From JSC-12 sp033764965 (lineage in GTDB: Bacteria; Cyanobacteriota; Cyanobacteriia; Leptolyngbyales; Leptolyngbyaceae), in contig JANRIN010000030.1 of assembly GCA_033764965.1 (NCBI GenBank), forward strand, positions 1 through 64,000: 64,000 nucleotides of DNA, given 5' to 3'. Positions 58,765 through 64,000 of the stretch are shown here, in pieces; the first letter of the stretch is position 1; the number at the start of each line of letters is the position of its first letter. The translations under genes and the position numbers were made by a program. A model generated the notes under the pieces. The model ran no database searches, was not told the origin of the DNA, and saw only the letters and a list, made by a program, of their open reading frames with translations.

Positions 58765-61665
58765 ATGCTGACTCAAACAACTTCCCAACGTGTCATTCCA
58801 CAAACGCGACAGATCAATAGCAACGATCGCATCTTCCTGAATGACTCCAACGCTATTTGGCGGATTCAGTCCGGTTCTGTAGATTTATTTGCCCTGCATC
58901 AAGGTCGTCGCCGTTATTTATTTACTGCAAAACCCAGTGAGGTGTTACTTCCATTCCTGCTTTCTACTGAAACAAGTCTCCCGTGCCAGTTGTTTGCCCA
59001 GGCGGCTCAACCAACGGTGCTAGAACCGTTCACCCCCGATAGTTATCAGGATTGGATGGTGCAGGAGCCGCAAACCGCGATCGCCAGTTTGGAAACCTGG
59101 ATCACATCGCTGAGTCACACCATTGCTAACCTGACTCCTGCGACTCTGCCCACTCCTATCACGACTTCTGGCATTCTAGATTCGGGCGAAGTCTTGCAAA
59201 TCACACAAGGTCGGGTATCCTGGATTCGGCTTTATCAGGGAGATTTAGCGCTACTGGCTCATGCCGATTTAACCTTTACGCCAGAGTCTAACTGGTTTCC
59301 GATCGCGGGTTCCCTCTGGTTACAAGCCAACACTTTAGTAGAACTCGATCGCTGCGACCACACCACCATTACCCAACCTTGTCTCTTTTTGAATGGGGTC
59401 GCTCAACTGCAACAACGTCTGGGACAACTCCTAGTCATGCAGCTTCAAACCGCACAAAAGGAAGATCTGGAACGACTCTATCTGCGAGATCAAATTAATC
59501 AAGCAGCCATTACAAAAACTAATGCTGAATTCATCAACGTATTTCAATCACCGCAACACAAAAAAACTCAGCAAAAAATTGAAGCGGCTGAGGATTTTGA
59601 TACGGCATTGTTAATGGCAACCGGAGCCGTGGGACGAGCATTAGGAGTCACAGTTCAGCCTCCCGGAGCAGCGGAAGATACCCGTCGATCGCCCAACCCA
59701 CTAAACACGATCGCCCGTGCATCTCACATCCAAATTCGTCAGGTGAGTTTGCGAGATGATTGGTGGACAAAAGACTGCGGCGCGATGGTGACTTATGCGC
59801 TGGATGACGGACGACCCGTCGCGCTCCTACCCCTGGGCGATGCAGGCTATGAACTCTATGATCCGCTGCATGGATCACGGACAAAATGCGATCGCTCGAT
59901 CGCTAGCCAGCTTCCCACCACGGCTTACACGTTCTATCGTTCGCTCCCCACCGTGCTCCGTCCCCTTGATCTGCTCAAGTTCGCTGTTCACGGACACCAG
60001 CAAGAACTATTCATCCTGTTGGCAGCAGGCATTGCCACTACCTTACTGGGCATGGTGACACCTCAAGCGACCGCAATCCTGGTGGATCAAGCCATTCCCA
60101 ATGCGAATCGTCAGTTGGTGTGGGAAATGGCGCTAGGATTAACCGCGATCGCCCTTGGCTCAACCTTATTCCAAATCACTCAAAGCTTTGCCATCATGCG
60201 GCTAGAAACCTATGCCGATTCTGCCACTCAAGCGGCAGTGTGGGATCGATTGCTTAAGCTCAAGCCCTCTTTTTTCCGGCAATACACCAGCGGCGAGTTG
60301 AGTGCCCGCGTTTCTGCCATCAGCCAAATTCGCCAACGGTTAGGCAGTACCGTACTCAAAAGTCTATTTTCTGGAATTTTTTCCTTTCTCAACCTGGGCT
60401 TGTTGTTTTATTACAGTGTGCCATTGGCTTTAATTGCCCTGGTGGTGGCGGCAATGAATATTACAGTGACTGCGATCGCGGGACGCTTCACCCTCAAGAA
60501 AACAAAGCTGTTGCTAGAACGGCAGGGCAAACTCCTGGGAGTGATGATGCAGCTCGTTAACGGTGTCACCAAGTTCCGAGTGGCTGGGGCGGAATCTCGT
60601 GCCTTCGCTTATTGGGGACAGCAGTACAGCCAGCAGTTGACGCTCATGCTGAGTACTCAGGGCGTGGAAGACAATCTCGCTGTGGTCAACAGTTTACTGT
60701 CTGCCATCACTCCAGCGGCATTGTTCGTTGCTGCCAGTCAGTTGTTAGCAACTCCATCCAGCAGTTTTTCCTTGCCAACGTTTCTGGCATTCAACGCCGC
60801 TTTTGGGACGTTTATCAGCGGTGCAACCAGCCTCAGCACGACTGTCATTGATTTGTTAGAAATACAACCCATCTGGCAGCGGGTACAGCCCATTCTCAAA
60901 GCGGTGCCCGAAGTGGACAGTACAAAAGCCAATCCGGGTAGACTGTCGGGACGGGTTGCCGTGGATCATGCCGTGTTTCGGTATCGTCCCGATGGTGCGT
61001 TGAATTTGGATGATGTCAGCATTCAGGCTGAACCGGGAGAGTTCATTGCGTTGGTTGGACCATCCGGCAGTGGCAAATCGACTCTGTTACGGTTGCTGCT
61101 GGGCTTTGATGTGCCGGAGTCGGGAACGGTGTCATTTGATGGGCAAGATCTGGCAGGTTTGGATGTGAAGGCAGTGCGACGGCAGTTGGGAGTGGTGCTG
61201 CAAAACAGCCGCCTGATGTCGGCTTCGATGTTTGAAAATATTGCCGGAAGTGCGCTGATTTCAATGGATGAAGCCTGGGAAGCGGCGCGAATGGCTGGTT
61301 TAGCAGGGGACATTGAGGCGATGCCAATGGGGATGCACACGGTTGTTAGCGAAGGAGGTTCCAATCTTTCGGGAGGACAACGGCAACGACTCTTGATTGC
61401 GCGGGCATTGGCGCTGCGTCCCCGAATTCTGCTGTTTGATGAAGCCACCAGCGCCCTGGATAACCGGACGCAGCAAATTGTTAGCGACAGTCTCGATCGC
61501 CTCAAAGTCACGCGCATTGTGGTTGCCCATCGGCTCAGTACTATTCGCAACGCCGATCGCATTTATGTCTTGCAAAATGGTCGCCTGATCCAACAAGGCA
61601 GCTTTAACGAACTGGCAACGACTCCAGGTCTGTTTCAACAACTGGTAGAACGACAAAAAGTTTAA
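58765..61665 (+). CDS. Second ABC transporter of NHLP bacteriocin export
   Basis: A 966-aa protein: an N-terminal cNMP-like region (about 1-260), a linker with WWTKDCGAMVTYALDDGRPV that resembles a vestigial peptidase-like domain without a usable triad, a membrane domain (about 410-700) and an ATPase (Walker A GPSGSGKSTLL near 764, signature LSGGQRQRLL near 868, Walker B LLFDEATSALD). It matches the non-peptidase transporter that accompanies the C39 type in NHLP loci. ATG 58765 was chosen; an upstream ATG at 58681 would translate the palindrome end. Confidence 0.88.
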   Translation: MLTQTTSQRVIPQTRQINSNDRIFLNDSNAIWRIQSGSVDLFALHQGRRRYLFTAKPSEVLLPFLLSTETSLPCQLFAQAAQPTVLEPFTPDSYQDWMVQEPQTAIASLETWITSLSHTIANLTPATLPTPITTSGILDSGEVLQITQGRVSWIRLYQGDLALLAHADLTFTPESNWFPIAGSLWLQANTLVELDRCDHTTITQPCLFLNGVAQLQQRLGQLLVMQLQTAQKEDLERLYLRDQINQAAITKTNAEFINVFQSPQHKKTQQKIEAAEDFDTALLMATGAVGRALGVTVQPPGAAEDTRRSPNPLNTIARASHIQIRQVSLRDDWWTKDCGAMVTYALDDGRPVALLPLGDAGYELYDPLHGSRTKCDRSIASQLPTTAYTFYRSLPTVLRPLDLLKFAVHGHQQELFILLAAGIATTLLGMVTPQATAILVDQAIPNANRQLVWEMALGLTAIALGSTLFQITQSFAIMRLETYADSATQAAVWDRLLKLKPSFFRQYTSGELSARVSAISQIRQRLGSTVLKSLFSGIFSFLNLGLLFYYSVPLALIALVVAAMNITVTAIAGRFTLKKTKLLLERQGKLLGVMMQLVNGVTKFRVAGAESRAFAYWGQQYSQQLTLMLSTQGVEDNLAVVNSLLSAITPAALFVAASQLLATPSSSFSLPTFLAFNAAFGTFISGATSLSTTVIDLLEIQPIWQRVQPILKAVPEVDSTKANPGRLSGRVAVDHAVFRYRPDGALNLDDVSIQAEPGEFIALVGPSGSGKSTLLRLLLGFDVPESGTVSFDGQDLAGLDVKAVRRQLGVVLQNSRLMSASMFENIAGSALISMDEAWEAARMAGLAGDIEAMPMGMHTVVSEGGSNLSGGQRQRLLIARALALRPRILLFDEATSALDNRTQQIVSDSLDRLKVTRIVVAHRLSTIRNADRIYVLQNGRLIQQGSFNELATTPGLFQQLVERQKV

Positions 61666-61750
61666 TTTCTATGGGGTGAAGTTTGGGATGGAACAGTCAT
61701 GAGTCATTTGTCATTCACGCGATGTGCGACTTTCATAACCATAGTTGTGC

Positions 61751-62656
61751 TCACCTACTTAGTTCCTGTAATTGCAGCGATCGCATTTCGGTTAAGCAAA
61801 AGGCAATTCCTTTTTCGTAGTAAGCCGCTTCATTAATAAAAATGGGATACACGGTTGAGTTACCTTCGTAGTAAAGCGTTTGTCCATTAAAAGTAATAAA
61901 GATCGGATCTCCAGGATGTAGCGGTTGATAATCTTGCCCTTGAAGTTGAGGGTGGATCATTCCCAGCAGGTTTCCCTGGTTATCTTTGGGATAGTCGATC
62001 GTTTTGAGGTGTTGATAAACCGTCAATTCGTTCTGGTTGGCTGCGTGTCCCTGATTGTAAGCTTCCAGATAATCCAGAATCGTGTAAACCAGAGCTTCAG
62101 TTTGAAAAAATAGGTCGGCTTGCAGAGTGCCCTGGACGATCGCTCCTACCTCGATCGCAAAACCCAACTCACATAACGAATTCAAAAAAGTCAGCATTTT
62201 CCCCGGTTGATAAGCGCTGTAGACTTTCACCGCTGGATGAGTCGCGACTAAATGAGCAGTGAGAGCCAGGTTAAACGGGTGGTGGTTCACCAAAATCACC
62301 GTTAAACCCATGTTGGCAGTTGTGCTGTGTATGTCTAATAAAAAATCAACTTTGGATGCTTCTGTGGCAACCAGGGTTTGATATAGCTCTCTAGCCCGTT
62401 GTTCTTCGTAGAGGTTCGCTTCCGACTTTTGTAACGTTCCGCGATCGAAACAGCGGTTTAAATCCGTGTCAACATAACGTCGAACCGCCGCGATCGCTAG
62501 AGGGTTCGCCAAAAGCGCCAGGGACTCAAACAACGATCGTGCGATCAAATCAGGGTTTTGTTGAAATTTCTTGACCAGATGGACTCCGATCAACTCATTG
62601 CCATGCGTTCCACCCACGATCGCGACTCGGTTAATCCTGGGACTAAACACTGTCAT
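61751..62656 (-). CDS. Aspartoacylase-family metallo-amidase
   Basis: A 301-aa zinc enzyme of the AstE/AspA group. Ligands His18 and Glu21 are in GGTHGNELIGVH; DTDLNRCFDR and LLDIHSTTANMGLTV (third ligand His) are conserved. AspA hydrolyses N-acetylaspartate, but bacterial members may act on other acyl-amino acids; the substrate here is open. It starts one base after the stop of the upstream secreted Cys protein gene, so they share a transcript. Confidence 0.88.
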   Translation of the reverse strand: MTVFSPRINRVAIVGGTHGNELIGVHLVKKFQQNPDLIARSLFESLALLANPLAIAAVRRYVDTDLNRCFDRGTLQKSEANLYEEQRARELYQTLVATEASKVDFLLDIHSTTANMGLTVILVNHHPFNLALTAHLVATHPAVKVYSAYQPGKMLTFLNSLCELGFAIEVGAIVQGTLQADLFFQTEALVYTILDYLEAYNQGHAANQNELTVYQHLKTIDYPKDNQGNLLGMIHPQLQGQDYQPLHPGDPIFITFNGQTLYYEGNSTVYPIFINEAAYYEKGIAFCLTEMRSLQLQELSR

Positions 62657-62657
62657 T

Positions 62658-63041
62658 TCAAGACATCAGGTTTCGCAGTTGCCGCAGCGATCGAATACAA
62701 GTCGGGCAATCACAACCAAACAGGGCAACAGACGCATCACTTTCCTCATCTGTAAAGTCAAACGATAGGGGCAATGAACCATCCGGCGCACCTTCTTCAT
62801 CCACCACAACGCTTTGAGCCTTGGTGAGATCAACCACTTGCCCCGTAGTGTTGTCAGCATCAGCCCGGCGGCAGACTAACTGCTTTGGGGTTCGAGTAAT
62901 GGTTCGCTTACAGGCATAGCCTTCGGTGACGGGAACCCAAGTATCAGAGTTGGCACGGGCAGGAGTCGCCAGCATGAGCAAAGAAAGTACAGGTGCAACC
63001 ACAGTAGGCGCAATCAGGAGGAGTTTTAGAAGCTGACTCAT
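62658..63041 (-). CDS. Secreted cysteine-containing protein
   Basis: A 127-aa protein with a signal peptide (residues 1-30, hydrophobic core LLLIAPTVVAPVLSLLML, likely cleavage after ARA). The mature part has five cysteines: one in EGYACKRT, one in QLVCRRAD, and three in the C-terminal FGCDCPTCIRSL. The latter CxCxxC group suggests disulfides or metal binding. I do not recognise the family. It is directly upstream of the aspartoacylase-like gene, one base apart. Confidence 0.72.
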   Translation of the reverse strand: MSQLLKLLLIAPTVVAPVLSLLMLATPARANSDTWVPVTEGYACKRTITRTPKQLVCRRADADNTTGQVVDLTKAQSVVVDEEGAPDGSLPLSFDFTDEESDASVALFGCDCPTCIRSLRQLRNLMS

Positions 63042-63178
63042 GGTTCGTAGTGAGGGGATTCAGATTAGAACGTGTTCATTGTTTCACACAACCCCACGGC
63101 TGATCAGAAAAGTTTTTGAAGAATGGCAGAGTTGATCACAAAATTCTTCCCTGGTACTTGTAAAGAATCATTAAGCTT

Positions 63179-63198
63179 GTTAACATAACATTACATAA
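63179..63198 (+). promoter_or_regulatory. Imperfect HLR1-like direct repeat before hlip gene
   Basis: GTTAACAT (63179-63186), AAC, and ATTACATAA (63190-63198) resemble the two TTACA-type half sites of the high-light element HLR1 bound by RpaB, but the first half has an extra A and the spacing is one short. This is a weak match placed 20 nt before the Hlip start. Confidence 0.3.
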
Positions 63199-63217
63199 AC
63201 AAAAGAGGGGCTTTCCA

Positions 63218-63427
63218 ATGAGAAGCGGCGTTGTTACAGAAGAGCAAGGTAGACAAAATATTTATGCAGTTGAGCCTCAAATGTACGTATCAAGTGAGTC
63301 TCAATTCGGCTTTAACAAGCAATCTGAGTTGTTAAATGGTCGGCTGGCGATGATTGGTTTTATTTCTCTGTTGGTGTTGGAGGCGGCGACTGGACATGGG
63401 TTGATCGGATTTTTGTCCACTCTGTAA
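63218..63427 (+). CDS. High-light-inducible protein (chlorophyll a/b-binding-like)
   Basis: A 69-aa one-helix protein with the pigment-binding motif ELLNGRLAMIGFISLLVLEA (ExxNGRxAMxGF), flanked by a polar N terminus. Hlips bind chlorophyll and carotenoid and protect photosystem assembly under strong light. ATG 63218 follows an AGAGGGG ribosome binding site (63205-63211). A terminator follows, so it is a single-gene transcript. High-light control is expected from the family and weakly supported by the upstream repeat. Confidence 0.9.
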   Translation: MRSGVVTEEQGRQNIYAVEPQMYVSSESQFGFNKQSELLNGRLAMIGFISLLVLEAATGHGLIGFLSTL

Positions 63428-63465
63428 TAGTCCTTTAAGGCTACGATTTCCTCCATAAGCTTTTT

Positions 63466-63489
63466 ACCCTGCTTCATGCAGGGTTTTTT
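63466..63489 (+). terminator. Intrinsic terminator after hlip gene
   Basis: ACCCTGC (63466-63472) and GCAGGGT (63478-63484) with loop TTCAT are followed by a T-run to 63489. A clear Rho-independent terminator 39 nt after the Hlip stop. Confidence 0.88.
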
Positions 63490-63543
63490 GTTGGCTAATA
63501 CCAATCTCCATACTGACGTTTCAGTGCTCTAAAAGCTGAAAAT

Positions 63544-63582
63544 GGTCACTGGTCATTCGTCATTCGTCACTGGTCATTGATC
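63544..63582 (+). repeat. Degenerate tandem repeat upstream of last gene
   Basis: The units GGTCACT, GGTCATT, CGTCATT, CGTCACT and GGTCATT follow each other; then a C-rich imperfect repeat (CCAACCCC, CTAACCCC) runs to about 63620. The first family is also present at 52944-52984. Confidence 0.75.
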
Positions 63583-63622
63583 TTTCCAACCCCCAACCCC
63601 TAACCCCCATCCCTCATCTCCC

Positions 63623-64000
63623 ATGCCAGATCGCAAGTCATCTTTTTTCATTTTCCTATCGCTGGCTGGAATGCTGGTTGCTTGCGCTCAAGGGGTTCCA
63701 TCCAGTCAACCCTCGCCTATTCCTTCCACGCCATCTCCCCTACCTGAGAAGAAACTGGAATACGACCTGCATAAATTACCTCGAAGTATTGTGCATACGC
63801 TTAAGATTCCAGCCCAGAGTCAGTTTGTTGTGACGACAGCCGTATCCAGTAAATTGCAGACTGTAGAGGAATTTGCAGACTCCTCTCAAGCGATCGCCGT
63901 CCTCAATGGTGGTTTTTTTGATCCTGAAAATCAGAAATCGACCGCGTCTATTTTCCAGAACGGGCAGCAGATTGCTAAACCTGAGGATAACGATCGCTTG
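63623..64000 (+). CDS. Phosphodiester glycosidase (NAGPA-like) lipoprotein, N-terminal part
   Basis: The first 126 codons of a larger protein that runs off the window. Residues 1-21 are a lipoprotein signal (LSLAGMLVACAQ, Cys21), followed by a Ser/Pro linker. AVLNGGFFDPENQKSTASIF is the opening block of the NAGPA/DUF2233 domain, whose eukaryotic member removes N-acetylglucosamine from phosphodiesters; bacterial members probably act on glycosyl phosphodiesters in the envelope. ATG 63623 gives the lipoprotein signal directly. Confidence 0.82.
   Translation, partial: MPDRKSSFFIFLSLAGMLVACAQGVPSSQPSPIPSTPSPLPEKKLEYDLHKLPRSIVHTLKIPAQSQFVVTTAVSSKLQTVEEFADSSQAIAVLNGGFFDPENQKSTASIFQNGQQIAKPEDNDRL

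Noticed and set aside
61023..61562. 179-codon open frame on the minus strand
   Set aside because: Antisense to the ATPase domain of the second transporter; Ser/Arg-rich shadow translation.

Overview
The window is cyanobacterial chromosome. The evidence is the very frequent HIP1 octamer GCGATCGC, carboxysome shell genes (ccmK3/ccmK4), a phycobiliprotein lyase, a photosystem II S4-domain protein, a high-light-inducible protein, OpcA with glucose-6-phosphate dehydrogenase, and several families largely restricted to cyanobacteria (DUF1830, DUF2605, DUF2973, DUF3598, CTB bacteriocins). I cannot fix the genus; a filamentous, Leptolyngbya-like organism is only a guess. I recognise no tRNA, rRNA, CRISPR array or transposase.

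Left part (1-12485, + strand): the spc/alpha ribosomal operon from the end of rplX through rplE, rpsH, rplF, rplR, rpsE, rplO, secY, adk, infA, rpmJ, rpsM, rpsK, rpoA and rplQ, continued by truA, rplM, rpsI, rpmE, prfA and an S4-domain gene. Within it are a TTG-started infA, a near-consensus promoter before rpmJ and a stem-loop before secY.

Next (12500-25300) comes mixed housekeeping: thiS, a Nudix gene, a Ycf46-like AAA ATPase, an MBOAT/SGNH O-acylation operon ending in a 40-residue membrane microprotein, an ECF sigma/anti-sigma pair with a CHRD protein, and a phycobiliprotein lyase with a PotD-like lipoprotein. From 24062 to 30603 (minus strand) lie a CobT-like gene with two membrane proteins, glutaminase, ccmK4/ccmK3, and a GTPase with two small conserved proteins. 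Then follow thrS, the aromatic-pathway entry enzyme aroF behind an attenuator-like leader, an M23 peptidase, cobB, and the oxidative pentose phosphate operon fbp-tal-zwf-opcA (minus strand).

Right part (42248-64000): arsS, divergent zinc-uptake genes znuC/znuA around a Fur-family-type palindrome and without znuB, a carotenoid-isomerase-like oxidoreductase, nuclease-family genes, and a bacteriocin export locus (52494-61665) with two double-glycine precursors, a membrane protein, a cNMP-domain protein, an HlyD-type adaptor, a C39 peptidase-ABC transporter and a second ABC transporter. The window ends with aspartoacylase, a secreted Cys protein, an Hlip and the start of a phosphodiester-glycosidase lipoprotein.

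The two most striking observations are: (1) the microprotein at 17902-18024, overlapping the SGNH gene by ATGA, ends in FIYQAF, an exact fit to the FxYxxF acyl-shuttle motif known from DltX of the D-alanylation system, which suggests a complete three-part MBOAT / shuttle / transferase envelope acylation machine; (2) upstream of the DAHP synthase gene there is a 20-codon reading frame with seven aromatic codons out of eight in a row (Trp, Phe, Tyr), followed by a strong intrinsic terminator, the hallmark of ribosome-mediated attenuation.
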